Assembly (NCBI GenBank): GCA_028583405.1
Contig: CM053252.1
Span: 37,855,240 to 37,919,239 of the forward strand
Reading direction: 5' to 3'
From: Pogonophryne albipinna
Lineage: Eukaryota > Chordata > Actinopteri > Perciformes > Artedidraconidae
Length of the DNA stretch: 64,000 bases
The notes beneath the pieces are model-generated. The model did not search any database. It had not been told where the DNA came from and saw only the letters and a program-made list of their open reading frames with translations. A program made the position numbers and the translations under genes. Position 1 is the first letter of the stretch, and the number at the start of each line of letters is the position of its first letter. This document shows, one piece after another, positions 21,963 through 33,848 of the stretch.

Positions 21963-22297
21963 TTGTTTGCTTCCATACAAGGTTCACTCCGTCACGGAGG
22001 GGGAGTGTGTAGGACTCTACGAAACAAACTATCTAAAGATATACTAACTATGGATGGCATTCATTTGGCCTCCAGTGAGACTGTAAGGAATCTTGGTGTT
22101 ATATTTGATCAGGATTTATCCTTTAATGCCCACATAAAATCAAATTCAAGGACCGCCTTTTTTCATCTACGTAACATAGCAACAATCAGGCATATATCTT
22201 GCCTCAAAATGATGTATTGTCATACTGATATTCTGTACAACTGTGAAGTCCACTGAGACAAATGTAACATTTGTGATATTGGGCTATATAAATAAAC

Positions 22298-22379
<82 letters not shown>

Positions 22380-22380
22380 A
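21963..22380 (+). pseudogene. L2-like LINE 3' fragment ending in a (GATT)n tail
   Basis: Codons read SSETVRNLGVIFDQDLSF, then HIKSNSRTAFFHLRNIA, the same RT C-terminal segment seen as RNLGVVMDSDLSFNSHI in the LINE at 5365-7677. Downstream is a 3' tail with GGGCTATATAAATAAACATT and then about 20 GATT units (22299-22379), the usual tandem-repeat end of such LINEs. The middle of the RT C-terminal region is deleted. Confidence 0.75.
22299..22379 (+). repeat. (GATT)n tail array
   Basis: About 20 GATT units at the 3' end of a LINE fragment. Confidence 0.95.
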
Positions 22381-23730
22381 GGGCGTGGTTTGGGATTGGG
22401 CCATTGTATTTTGTTCCCAAAGTCTTATTAACAATTATATATGATTGATTGAACTGCTGAAACTTTTTTTCTCTTCCTTTCTTTGTATTCTTTTTTATAT
22501 ATATACTAAATTTACCCCACAAAATCGTTAGTCTGGGTTTTGTTGTTTGTTGCAGTTTTCCAGTAAAATGTATATTGTGAAAAAACGCCATGTGTGCAAA
22601 ATTGACTCACCTTTACTGTGCATGTATTTTTTAAATCTAGAGAACCTAGGTAGATACTGGCTCTTTATTGGAAGAGGTCCATTTAATTTAAAGTGATGTA
22701 ACTTTACCTAAATATTTGGTGATATATTTGTCTGATTTAACCACAAAAAGAATCAAAAGGATTTCCCCAAAAGATGTGCGAAAAATGTCAGGCTTCTCAG
22801 GTCATTTACTATGTTAACGTAACAATACCACATCCACAATGTATTTTCTTGCCCTCTGTGACAAAGGTTAATAAGTTGGAGTCCTGACGCAGTATAAACG
22901 GTAACTAAACTTAATTTGTATCTTAAAGGACATACAGTTTTTTATTAAGATGTTAAGGTTAATAAATGGATAAATGGATCGACTGATGTAGCCTATGTTA
23001 GAGGGTTTTAATATCTCCTACTTCAGAGATGAGATATTTTGGTTCATTTTAATTTAGAAACTTGTGAAAAAAACAAAACAAATTAAAACATAACTTTGAG
23101 GGTGGCAGTTTAGCCTCCAAAAAGAACAATACTGAAGAACGTCCCTAAATAAATCTTTGCTCTCACACTATCAGCACTGAGTCCTTTAAACATTAACATG
23201 TTTTTTAAGTTTACCAGCTTATGGTGGGTACAAATCACATCACATTTCTGTGCTGCTATACTGATCCACAGACAGATGTGTTTAAAGCAGGGGAGAGAAA
23301 AGCCTCCATGGAAACACTCAACAGTTAGCAGCTGCAGCTCTTTTGCCTGGAAACACAAAAGTCTACGGTTCGAATCCCATGGCCAAGTCCTGCTTGCCAA
23401 AGATGAAGCAATACATGCATGTAACATTAATCAAGTCAAATACATATTTGTTCATAGCTATGTTCAAATATAGATTTGACTTATTATTTGTCATAAAAAT
23501 GTAGGCCTAAAAAAATATATATTTTGATATGTTGTAAACATTTATAGTCGATTGGTCTCTCATTGTAACTTATTGTTATTATAAAATAACTATATATGTA
23601 CATTTTTACAGTTTATATACATTTTATTTGTACTCTTTCAGTGGCTTGTGTATATGCATTTGTAAACAAATCAGAGATAAATAAAATAGACTTGATCTAA
23701 TCAGATTTGATCTATATCTAATCTAATCCA
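22381..23730. other. no gene recognised; AT-rich sequence
   Basis: No bounded repeat or credible exon. A GGTTCGAATCC word at 23368 resembles a tRNA B box, but no tRNA fold surrounds it. Confidence 0.5.
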
Positions 23731-23734
23731 TTCG

Positions 23735-24248
23735 TTAATATAATCAACTCCTCCCTGGTTCCCTCCGTCTTCAAGATAGCAGCTGTCACCCCCATCATTA
23801 AAAAACCTGGTCTCGACCCCGAGGACCCCAGCAACTACCGGCTGATCTCCAACCGTCCTTTCCTCAGCAAGATCATGGAAAGAGCAGTTGCTGCCCAACT
23901 CCATCATATGTCCAACCATGAGCTCTACGAACCCTTCCAATCAGGCTTCAGATCCAAGTTGAAATCTTTTGGCGACAGAGCCTTCAGTGTCGCAGCCCCC
24001 ACCCTCTGGAATTCTCTCCACTCTGCTATCAGGAATGCAGACTCTCTGGACACTTTCAAACAAAAACTCAAACACCATCTGTTCACTCAGGCCTTCGGCC
24101 CCAGCTAAAATGCAGTACCCAGCAACCTGTTTTTCAACCTGTGTGTCTGTGTGATTATTATTTATTTTTTTGTTTTGTTATTTTATCTCCCATTGTAAAG
24201 CGTCCTTGGGTTTCTTGAAAGGTGCTATAAAAATCGAAATTATTATTA
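23735..24248 (+). pseudogene. internally deleted L2-like LINE fragment
   Basis: The frame encodes RT fingers (VTPIIKKPGLDPEDPSNYR, then FLSKIMERAVAAQL) up to HELYEPFQSGFRS. It then jumps directly to the C-terminal end (FGDRAFSVAAPTLWNSL, then SLDTFKQKLKHHLFTQAF). The RT palm with motifs A-C is deleted in frame. The 3' end has GTAAAGCGTCCTTGGGTTTC and a (TTA)n run, a usual tail for teleost L2-type copies. Confidence 0.8.
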
Positions 24249-24720
24249 TTAATTTGACTGGTTTAGTTACTCCACATATTCAGATTACTAGCTAATACAA
24301 AATATAAATAAACATTTAAATATCATTAAAGTCAAAGACTTTCCTCAGCAGTAAATAAAGTAATTAAAATGATCTCCACATTATATAGCTGTGATTAACA
24401 CATGAATTAATCAATAGTCATATACTCCAGTGATTAAATATGATTGGGCCATTACATGTAACGAGCAGTTTAACTTTTGGTTCTTAAGTATATTTTGATG
24501 CCAATACTTCAATAAGTATTTTACAATTTAGTATTGCTACTATTACTTAAACACCTCTGCTTAGACTTATGTATAGAAAGGGTTAAAATGCAGGGTCATA
24601 TGTATCTAGACCTACAGCTATTGTGTGGCGTTGTAAATGTGAACATGTGAACTACCTGTTATTTCCTGACATAATGTGTCAACATGAAGTGGATGGTATG
24701 CCTCACCTGGGCCAGCTGTG
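24249..24720. other. no gene recognised; possible promoter-proximal region
   Basis: AT-rich. It immediately precedes a candidate first exon; I see no definite TATA or CpG-island structure. Confidence 0.35.
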
Positions 24721-24729
24721 CAGGAACAC

Positions 24730-24920
24730 CTGGCTCGGGTTACAGCAGCAGAGAGGGAGGGGGGAGTGACTCTCGGTCAGGAGACTGCGCAGGATGACTG
24801 CATGTCTGGAGCAACACAGAGAAACACTGCCCCACTACAGGAAGACTAGGAACTCTGAACAGGGCTCTGCTCCCCTCTGGAATTTGGGACAGGGGAACAA
24901 TAAGGCTCTCATTTATCGAG
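24730..24920 (+). promoter_or_regulatory. candidate untranslated first exon, possibly of ppp1r13l
   Basis: A GC-richer island of unique sequence ends in CTCATTTATCGAG followed by GTAAGTACTGG, a near-perfect splice donor at 24921. There is no long frame in it, as expected of a 5' UTR exon. It is the only such strong donor I see upstream of the first coding exon (acceptor at 39537) on the same strand. The link to ppp1r13l would imply an intron of about 14.6 kb and is inference; the 5' limit is a guess. Confidence 0.35.
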
Positions 24921-27264
24921 GTAAGTACTGGTTTTATTGTAGATCCTTTCTGTGTGGGAATACGATGTAAAGAAAGTTTGTTTATAAGATCGCGTGTGTC
25001 GCGCGCTGTGGTTGAGATGTCGTATAGCTTCAGAACCTTTTCCTATGAATAACTCTTTCCTTCGTTTTCTCGTATATTGTGAGTAGCAGTGATGGAAGAA
25101 CTACTCAGATCTTTAAGTTAGGTAAAAATAGTAACGTACCACAGTGTAGTAATACTCTGTTACAAGTAAAAGTCCTGCAGCTGACATTTTAAAGCAAAAT
25201 CACAAACATATTAGAAATTATAGTGAAAGTACCAAAAGAAAAAGTACTCATATTGCATAATTGCCATTTTACCAACAATATAAATCACTGGATTTTAATA
25301 CATTTTCCATTATAAGTAATGTTACAGCTGGTTGAGCTCACTTTAATCACTTCTTATGCTGCCAGTTCTCTTAATCCATAATAGAACATCATAATGTATA
25401 AGCCTATTTGTATTTTTTTGTAATATTTATATGTAATTGCAGGTATCAAATGTTGTCAAATAAATGCAAAGGTGAAAAAGTACTTTTTTTGCCTGCAAAA
25501 TGTAGTGGAGTTGGAGTATAAAGTAGCATGAAATGAAAATATTAAGTAAACTACTAGTACCTCAAGATTGTGCTTAAGTCTTGTACTTGAGTAAATGTAC
25601 TTAGTTACTTTCCACTACGGTGAGGAGTCTTGAATGCGAGGAGGAGCTAGTTCTCAAACTAATGGAAATCAGATGTTAGCCTTTCTGCCAGGCATGCCTC
25701 TAAACCACAGAACAAGTCTTCAACTACGGGACATGGATACACTGACGTGCAGCTAAGCACCGTGTATTACTCTACAGTTAAAATGTGTGACTTCAGTCAT
25801 AGTATTTTAATGATTGTGAAAAGTACTTTTTTGTGGTGTTAATGCTGGACGTTCACCATATTGTGCAGCAGATCATTATAAGGTGATTAAAGTGTAGCTG
25901 TGATACATCCTACCTTCTGAAGTTCCTTATCCATTGTTTCCTGCAAGTGAGCGGTTCAAAGTGTCAGTTATGTGCTGCACGTATTAGCAGCCCTGCTAAT
26001 CTGCCAGTAAACCCAACCTTCCTGTCAGAGCAGGAGTTACATGGCATGTCTCCAAGTTGTGTTCTGTTTGCTCTGGGTCTCAATAAAAAAACAGCTGTGC
26101 TGCATTGTGCGATGCACTTGATGTTCTCCTGATAGAAGGAATACATGCATGCTCACACATGCAAACACACATCATGTAATGGCCCTGCTCTGTGCTCATT
26201 GCACCTCACCACAAGCCAATACTCTGCAGGGATTAGACGGGACATGTTATTGACCAGAAATGTTTGTTATGTTGTGTGGCACTGAGAGATTCCTGAGTCA
26301 CATGAGGTACAGAACAGTATTGCTCTAGAATAGAAGACAATAGCTGAGATAGTGCTAAAGCATCTGTAGCATCAGGATCCAAAAAAAGGAAAGAAGTTGT
26401 GTTGTTAAGGGTTCAGTTCTTATCATCTCAGAAATGTCCTTTGATCCATAGTTTATGTATACCTCTCTTGCAGTAGGTCGTTCCAGGGCTGGTTCGAAAA
26501 TAGTGCCAGATTGCAAACAATTTTTCAGTGTTTCCACCATGGTGGCGCCGTCTCTCGGACCCGAGAATCGGTTCAATTCCGGCGCTAACTATCTTATCGG
26601 CCCGGACCAAGAACCAAAAGCCTTGTGCGTCGGAGATTAAGTTGGACACTGGGATTAACATTTGTAAATATCAGTTCATGTCAAGTACATAACATTCTAC
26701 AAAGATGCACCAAAAATGCAAGGTGGCTAGAACATGAGCACATTCGCTATCATCAGTCGTTCTTAACAGCAGCATAGCAGTGTAAGTTGATTTTCTCTTT
26801 TTTTTTTGTGTACCTACTATCATGTGTAATCGATACATAGGCTACACAAGGTGTCCTTTTTTCGAATTTCAGAAGATAGATCATAGTGAAAGATGCGGCG
26901 GTAAAATATTTCAGTAAAAAGCGGCTAATGCCACAGTGAAAGCAGCAAGTACTCATTCAAAGCATTTATAGGGAATAATTAACATGCCAGTGTCAGCCCG
27001 GTGAGCTTTCCGGGATGAGGAGCTTTATATAGTTTGAGATGCATTCCTAATTCAATTATTATTGTGTTTGTTGGCTCTAAATCTTGTCATTGTCAGACTG
27101 GCTTTGGTGGCTATGCTTACATCATCCATATAATACGAGAAACATTTAATTAACTCTGCTATTTTGCCAAACATTGTTAGTTTAAACTGAAATATGTATA
27201 AGTGACTGGTGTAGCAGAGACTCGTTATTTTGCTCCTGTATTTACGATAAATCATGCCTCATTG
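24921..27264. other. no gene recognised; presumed intron 1 sequence
   Basis: No exon with conserved coding was identified. The interval 26430-26660 is GC-richer with a short frame on each strand, probably an old transposon relic. Confidence 0.45.
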
Positions 27265-27268
27265 TTAA

Positions 27269-28382
27269 CCTGTTAAGCCCTGAGCCTGTTTTTCAGGTCT
27301 CAGGCTCGAAAATGACATTCCCAGAACAAATGACCATATCTTCCCTTCTAAAAGGGTTAAATTAATAATCTTTTTTCTCAAAGTAATGATAAACCTGTGA
27401 GTTGGATGTAGAAGAGTCAGAATCAATATAGATGTTTTTTATTTTAATGAAAATTCAGATTGAACATAGTAAAAAACTGTAAATTATAGTGTCCGTCCAA
27501 AAAATATGTTTTACTTATAGTGAAAACTACCCTTGGATGATGGTAAGGTAGACTAAAAGCTTTAGGAATCCAAAGTACAACATATAATAAGTACCGTGTA
27601 TCAAGATTGATGCAAAACAAGTGATATTTGACCTTTTTATAGAGGTTTAGCAAAAAAAACTCCACCTCTGAGGTGATTTGGGTGGAACCCATTGGTCGAT
27701 TTTGGTGATTGACATCTCTTTCTGACCGTTAGAGCCAATAGAATCGAAGGGGAATTTCCACATACACACACATGGTAAAAAAAAGAAGGTGGGGGCTTTG
27801 CGTATTCAGGTTTGCATCAGAGTGAACCTATCTCTCGCTCTGACATCTGGAAACGGAAAAGTAGGTTTATTGCTTATGGATTATCAGAAATCATTTCGAA
27901 GGGACACAGACACATTGGATTAACCTATGGATTAACTTCAGCAGCGTTTTTATCGTTTTAATGCCATTGAAGACCACTTTTGACCAGACAACGACCAAGG
28001 TGAGCCATGTTGCCGTTTTTAGCTACCTAGCGCCACATGTTTTGATGTCTGTTCTTGTTAATATCTTCGTGAGTTCTTATCATGGAGTGATTATGTATAT
28101 ACCGATCGATTCTGTGTCATCTTACGATCAGATCGATGGGTTGTACGTGCAGCTACGATAAGTAATAAGGGAGTTATTAATGAGTTTCTGTGCCACCGTT
28201 AGCATTTTTCGCTCGTGGCAAATTCATAGGCTCAGCACTAAGATCAGTTAGCTGAGTTTCTTCCCGTTACATGGATATAAAACATTCATAGTTTATTGTA
28301 TATTAAGATGCCCTCAGATGCTGTTTCCTGCAGATGACGCGTTCCCCCCCCCCCCAGTATCGGGGGTGCGGTGTAGAAGAGG
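27269..28382. mobile_element. probable TTAA-target element (1.1 kb)
   Basis: TTAA-CCTGTTAAGCCC at the left and ...GAAGAGG-TTAA at the right give short inverted ends (CCTSTT) next to a TTAA on each side (27265-27268, 28383-28386), the target of piggyBac and Kolobok elements. The inverted ends are short and no transposase is visible. Confidence 0.4.
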
Positions 28383-28657
28383 TTAAAGGAGGTTGCTTTT
28401 AACAATGATTAGGGGTGTAACACATGTGTACCGAAGTGTACCGAACGAATATAACGATAAACGTAAAAAATTGAGAACGTGAACAACTTTTTGGAAGTAA
28501 TCTCAGGTGCTGCGTTGCAGCATTCAGAGTCATTTGCTCACATTGGGTTCAACACGTCATAGAGTGACCAAGTCATTTCATTGGACGAGAGGCATACTAT
28601 GAGAGCTGGTCACAGGGATGCGTTCAAATGTAGTCAGTAATTTGAGGTACTGTCGAA

Positions 28658-28975
28658 ATGGCGAACGCAGATAAAGTTGAGCTCGAAAATCCTCCAGCAT
28701 CATTGAAGTCTCCGGTTTGGGAACATTTTGGTTTCGCAGTTACGTACAAGGATGACGGACAAAGACAGGTGGACCGAACCAAAGCTGTCGGCATTGTTCA
28801 ACTAAAATTGGTTACGCGGCTGGCAATACATCAGACTTGCGCACTCATTTGAAAAGGCATCACCCGAACGTGAATATCACCGGTACCAAAAGAAAAAAGA
28901 CTGAAGTGCAAACCCAACTCCCACTAGCATTTAAGCCTCGACCACTCGTAAAAAGTTCAGACAGAGCCAAATAAA
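28658..28975 (+). pseudogene. hAT transposase N-terminus with BED zinc finger, 2-base frameshift
   Basis: Starts MANADKVELENPPASLKSPV, then WEHFGF, typical of ZBED-type hAT transposases. Near 28790 two bases are missing: in the next frame the codons continue as RHCSTKIGYAAGNTSDLRTH and LKRHHPN, the finger's second Cys and its two His. Further basic sequence and PLAFKPRPLV follow. The full-length ORF is therefore disrupted. Confidence 0.75.
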
Positions 28976-29141
28976 AAAAAATGCCAAATATCCTTATGTT
29001 GCCATGTTAGCAAAGCGCTACCTGGCTGTATCTGCTACCTCTGTCCCTAGCGAGAGGGTGTTCTCCACGGCAGGAGACATTGTTAGTGCCAGCAGATCTG
29101 CCCTTTCGGCAAGCAATGTGGACAAGTTCATCTTTCTTTAA
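28976..29141 (+). pseudogene. hAT transposase C-terminus (hATC dimerisation motif)
   Basis: Codons read YPYVAMLAKRYLAVSATSVP, then SERVFSTAGDIVSASRSAL, ending DKFIFL and a stop. SERVFSTAG is the signature of the hATC dimerisation domain. It follows directly on the N-terminal part, so the catalytic core was deleted. Confidence 0.85.
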
Positions 29142-29189
29142 AAAAACATGAAAATACAATGACAAGCAAGTCATTATGTCAAACTGGCT

Positions 29190-29480
29190 GCTTAGGTACT
29201 AGTACAGTTCAAATACAGATTATTTCAGTTCATCGAAATGCTGCACGTTAATGTTTATTTTATTATATTTTGTATTTATTTGAGTGAATATTCACAGTTT
29301 AATAATAATTAAAAACCCAAAACTAATAGTTTATGTTTTGTGAGTACTAGTAGGCCTACAGTAAAGTTCAAATACAGATTATTTCAGTTAATCGAAATGC
29401 TGCACCTTAATGTTTATTTTATTATATTTTGTATTTATTTGAGTGAATACATTATTCACAGTTCCAAAAAACCAAGAAAT
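29190..29480 (+). repeat. tandem duplication (about 150-bp period) in hAT element E
   Basis: TACAGATTATTTCAGTTMAT followed by CGAAATGCTGCAC and TTAATGTTTATTTTATTATA occur twice in direct order, with few differences. Confidence 0.85.
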
Positions 29481-29819
29481 ATTTTATGTTTTGTGATAAT
29501 TTTTTCTGCTGTACCGAAAACGTACCGAACCGAACCGTGACCTAAAAACCGAGGTATGTACCGAACCGAAATGTTTGTGAACCGTTACACCCCTAACAAT
29601 GATAGATCCTGTCATAATTATAATGTGCTATGTGTGTATGTGCGTGCTTGTGTTTTTTTGTAAGTAGAACAGGTCAGAGGTGCGGATGTAATCATTATGA
29701 AAATAAGTGTTTTGGCTGGGGTTTTTGTACCTTAGAAACTTACAGTTGTTGAGATCAGCAAGAAGGTGATATGACTATTCAGTGAGCCATTTGGCTGCAT
29801 GCCAGCATACACTTTAACA

Positions 29820-29924
29820 TTTTAGGTTTAATTCCATTTTTACTTATCAGACACTTTTAAACAAGGCGACTTAAATACACTCAATACTGCCCCCACAGAA
29901 GCAATTTGGGGTTAAGTGTCTTGC
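29820..29924. repeat. dispersed teleost repeat interrupted by hAT element F
   Basis: The word series CAATTTGGGGTTAAGTGTCT, then TTGCCCGGGGAC, is a familiar dispersed repeat in fish genomes. It resumes after the element as CCGGGGACACTGACAC at 31049. Confidence 0.4.
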
Positions 29925-29932
29925 CCGGGGAC

Positions 29933-31048
29933 CAGGCTTGGAATTTCGTCATTTTAGGGGCAAGGCCATTTGGCCTTTGGTGTTACACATTTTTTCAGGG
30001 CGCAAAGGCCACATGCCAGGGCACAAAGGCCATTGAGGGAAACATTTGGATTTGGAGCTTGCAAATAAATAACACGAATGACATGGAAAACAAATCACTT
30101 TTTTAATATCAATAATGTCAAACATGATATCATCATATAGGCCTATGCCTCCTTAGTATTACCGCATATAAAATAAAATACTTTACTTTGAATAATTAGT
30201 GTTTGGTATGTTTTCCATATACTACTTCTCCCATTCCCAAATCCAAAATCAAATCAAAAAATCTAAAATTCTATTAATATGTAACAAATATATTCTCAAA
30301 CTCTGCACATACATCATTCAGCAGTGCACAGTGAAGTGTGTGTGTGCGCGCGCGCGCGTGTGTGTGTACGAGAGTATCTTTAATCAACTCCTCACAGCTC
30401 TGGTCAGAAACTGGACAAAAGTTAAACATGTACAAACCACAGACTGTCATGGCGAATACAATCGCTGCTTTAATTCTGTCTTTAGGACGTTGTTGTGAGT
30501 GTGGACGGAGCAGCTAAAGGTTAGTTTAGCCTGATTGATCCATTCAGAAAACACGCATTTTAAAAGGTTTCTCGCTTGCCGTCTTATCTGCAGACTTGTC
30601 AAAGCATTCATTTATGTTTTTTACTAACCGGTATCAGTATTTAGTTACTTCGGCATCATTTTGAAACGTGTATTACAATAAATCACGGTAAAATATGTTC
30701 ATTTTGTAGCAGTTGGTTTCCACCACAGTATTTACATGGAAATAAGCCCCGCCCCCTCTCCAGCGCGTTCTGTTTGAATGACAGGGGTAAACACAGCTGA
30801 CAGCCGCGGTGAAACTCCAGCGGTTAGAGCGATGAGAATATTCGCATCACGTCCGTTGTGAACGCAGCATAATGCAGTTCAGAAAACACTGTTCTGTCGT
30901 TTTTAAAGCAACTTCGAGATTTTAACAGTATCAGGGGCACACAGGCCATGGTGGCCGTAGGACGTACAATTATTTGTGGGGCATAACGGCCAGACCGAGG
31001 GGCTACGACGGCCATGGCCGTCATGGCCGCCGTGAAAATCCTACCCTG
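29933..31048. mobile_element. non-autonomous hAT element F (1,116 bp), 8-bp target duplication
   Basis: Left end CAGGCTTGGAATTTCGTC; right end GAAAATCCTACCCTG. The 8-bp target CCGGGGAC is perfect on both sides (29925-29932, 31049-31056). The terminal inverted match is short (CAGG-TWGGA-TTTTC, with mismatches). The interior 30410-30720 is shared with the Harbinger-type element at 60474-62083. Confidence 0.75.
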
Positions 31049-31056
31049 CCGGGGAC

Positions 31057-32489
31057 ACTGACACTGTCCCCACTGAGCCACAGTGACATCACTATGTACC
31101 ACTTGGGCTTGGCTAGGGCTCCAACCCTTTATACAATTATGTTCTACTAATTAGTTTAACATATTTCTATTTTGTCAACCGTTTCCACGCAAATGAGTTT
31201 GGTACACCCAACATATTTTTATTCATTTATTTTCTTCACTGTTTTGGTTTTTATTTTTGTTGAATTTACACAACAGCTGATGCATCTAAGCATAACATCT
31301 GATTATTACTTCATGACAGCTTTGTCACAGTTTTCTAATCTGTAAAATGTGAGTGAAATGTGAATGTTTCTTTGAAAAAGTATTTTTGGGAATCACTCTC
31401 TCTGTGGGTTTGGCAGATACTGGAAACCAAAAACACACCACATGATCTCCTCCCTAGAGCACTGTGACACAGATTACTCATGTTTTACACACTAAATACT
31501 CAAGAACCCCCTCTTTTGTTTGCTCAATTAGCCTCGATCTCCTATCAGCATACAGAAAGGCCAACAGCCCATTTCAAAATGTTCCCATGACATGAAATAA
31601 TGATGGGCCAAAGTAAACACTGTATTGGATATTATCTTTGAACTTGAGAAACACCATTTAGCCATCCAGAAATCTTGTATGATTAAAATGTAATAGCAGG
31701 GTTTATACTTGTTTTACTGGAATCACCAGCAGGTTTATTCACATGTTGTCTGCATGATGACATACTGCCAGATTTAGGCTTTTCAACCATGACAAAGAAA
31801 ATGAAAGGAGTCAATTAGTTCTGTCAGAGGATTTGTTTTATTTCAGCCTCAGCCAAGAGTGTACTGAGGATCTGAAGGAAGGATATGAAGGAGGATCCAG
31901 CAGGAGGGGGAGGGAATGAGTGCATGTCTGGTTGGAAATATGGAGTTCAGAAGAAACTAGATAACCATTTAGACTTGTAATCGGGAAATGTTGTTGAAAG
32001 ACATAAAGGGAAAAGAGGGAGGAGCCACTTTTGGTCAGACACACCCTGGCATTCTGCAAAACCAATGATTATTGTCTTTAATCCTCAAGTCTCCTTCCCA
32101 CGGGACCGCTCTCTGCTGTTTTTCAGTTGAGTCCTCCTTTGTGGTTTCATCCTGTGGCTTACACCGCTATTCGGGAAAGCTAATTGTTAAAAATGGTATA
32201 ACCAGCAGACATTGTAATCAAAGCAGGAACTGTGGACAGAAATTGCATGTGAGGTTTTCCAGGAAACTTCTCTTGAGAAAGCAATCAAAGCGCCACAGCC
32301 AATCAGGAGGCAGCGCTGCACAGACCACAGGCTGTCAGTCCACTTTAAATGAGCAGATGATTAATGTCTCTGTGTTTCAATACTTATACACACCCACTTC
32401 CTGTCTCGGGATAACAGCTGACTCACTTATGTGTATGTTCCTAAAAACATATTTATTAAATAACAGCTTCACTATATGCTCTTCTTTTA
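31057..32489. other. no gene recognised
   Basis: No exon or bounded repeat identified. A 199-codon + strand frame (32072-32671) has no recognisable domain and its right end overlaps a transposon. Confidence 0.45.
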
Positions 32490-32493
32490 TTAA

Positions 32494-33179
32494 AGGAGCC
32501 CAATTATGTTTTGTGTTGTCTTCCCTTTCCTGTAAAGGTTGTTGTGCATGTAAATGGTCTGCAAAGGCTAAAATCCCTGTGTCCCTGCCTGAAACCCCTC
32601 CATTGGACTCCTTTGTTTACTTCCAGAACATATTGACACCACTATGTAACACTCAAGCTTCTATTCGCTAGCGCTCCAACACATTGTACGTGATAGGCTA
32701 AGGGGAGGGACATCTCTAAGCAGTTGACCAATTACAGCAGAGCAGGCCAGCTAACCAATCAGAGCAGACTGGGCTCTGGTTTCAGACAGAGGGTGAAAAG
32801 AGGTGCTGCAGCACAGGCAGTATGAGAAAAATGAAGAGCTTTTTGAACATTAAAGCATGGAGACATGTCACAGTCAGGGGCGGACTGGCCATTGGGACGT
32901 TCGGGACGAATCCCGATGGGCCGGTACTGAAGTGGGCCGGTCGGACGATGTGTGCCGGCCGGTAAGTCACTAGCACCACTACCGACAATTTACTAGCGGT
33001 ATTTACTAGCGGTATTTACTAGCGGTACCGCGGTGGGCCGGCGGTACCGAAGTGGATCGGCAGGTACCGAAGTGGGCCGGTCGAGAGTCCCGGGCTGATT
33101 TGTAGTCCCAGTCCGCCCTTGGTCACAGTAGAGGCACAGAATACAATATTAAACCTGAAAATTAGCACAATAGGCCCCT
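32494..33179. mobile_element. TTAA-target MITE carrying a nested hAT MITE
   Basis: Ends AGGAGCCCAATTATG and the inverse of AGGGGCCTATTGTG, each flanked by TTAA (32490-32493, 33180-33183). Sequence 32770-32874 and 33130-33150 is found again, uninterrupted, at 60061-60170. Confidence 0.7.
32875..33121. mobile_element. hAT MITE G (247 bp), 8-bp target duplication, empty site seen elsewhere
   Basis: Ends CAGGGGCGGACTGG and CCAGTCCGCCCTTG. The 8-bp target GTCACAGT is perfect on both sides (32867-32874, 33122-33129). It is GC-rich with repeated GGTACCGAAGTGG-like words. The paralogous sequence near 60147 lacks the insert. Confidence 0.92.
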
Positions 33180-33183
33180 TTAA

Positions 33184-33814
33184 AGCCTTCCTCTATCTCT
33201 AGCCAAAGCCTTTGAGTTTACCTTAGCTATATGCTGATAACAAAAGCAAAGGAAGACAAGATGGTAATTACCAATGCAAGATAAGATAAAAACAAACAAA
33301 ATAATAATGAAATTATTATAATTAGGAGAAGCAAAAAGCCCAAAAATAAGCTAAACGACAACAGCACACAGAGATGATATGAGAAGTATAAACTCATAGG
33401 GGAGTAAGGCGACACCCTTTGTTTAGTCTGTTATCCTGGATTAAAGTGCATTGTAAATTGACAATAACAATCTTAATTACATGCTGTGTTCTCATATTAA
33501 GTACTTATGTTCACTGCCCAGTTTATGTCAAGACACAGTGTGGAATAAAGCTCAAGTAAAAATAAAAATAAACCTCTTGAGTCCCAAAAGATGGGCTAAT
33601 TTAATCTAAAGATAAGTAGTTTTTATGGTGTGCTGACAGTGCAACAACAGTAACAGTCATCACCAGCATAGAACAAGTTAGAACCTGAGAAGAGTAAATG
33701 ACAGGGGGGAGGAGAGAGAGTGTGTATGAGATTTTAGTGAGTGATCCACCTGACTGTGTGTGAGTCAGTGAGAGTGTAATCTCTTTTTTTGTGTGACACA
33801 GATAAGCGTCCCAG

Positions 33815-33848
<34 letters not shown>

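Larger units (their letters stand above)
28410..29595 (+). mobile_element. hAT element E (ZBED-type) with 8-bp target duplication
   Basis: Ends TAGGGGTGTAAC and GTTACACCCCTA with perfect 8-bp flanks ACAATGAT (28402-28409 and 29596-29603). The element is 1,186 bp. It retains an N-terminal BED finger region and a C-terminal hATC motif but lacks everything between them. A segment of about 140 bp is duplicated in tandem at 29190-29330 and 29340-29480. Confidence 0.9.

Noticed and set aside
23340..23400. Possible tRNA gene (GGTTCGAATCC B-box word)
   Set aside because: The T-arm stem does not pair and no A box, anticodon arm or acceptor stem can be drawn.
26355..26661. Possible small gene around a GC-richer segment
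   Set aside because: Frames exist on both strands, neither has a recognisable domain or splice context, and the composition resembles MITE interiors.
32072..32671. 199-codon + strand frame
   Set aside because: No recognisable domain, no splice or start context, and its end overlaps the TTAA MITE at 32494.
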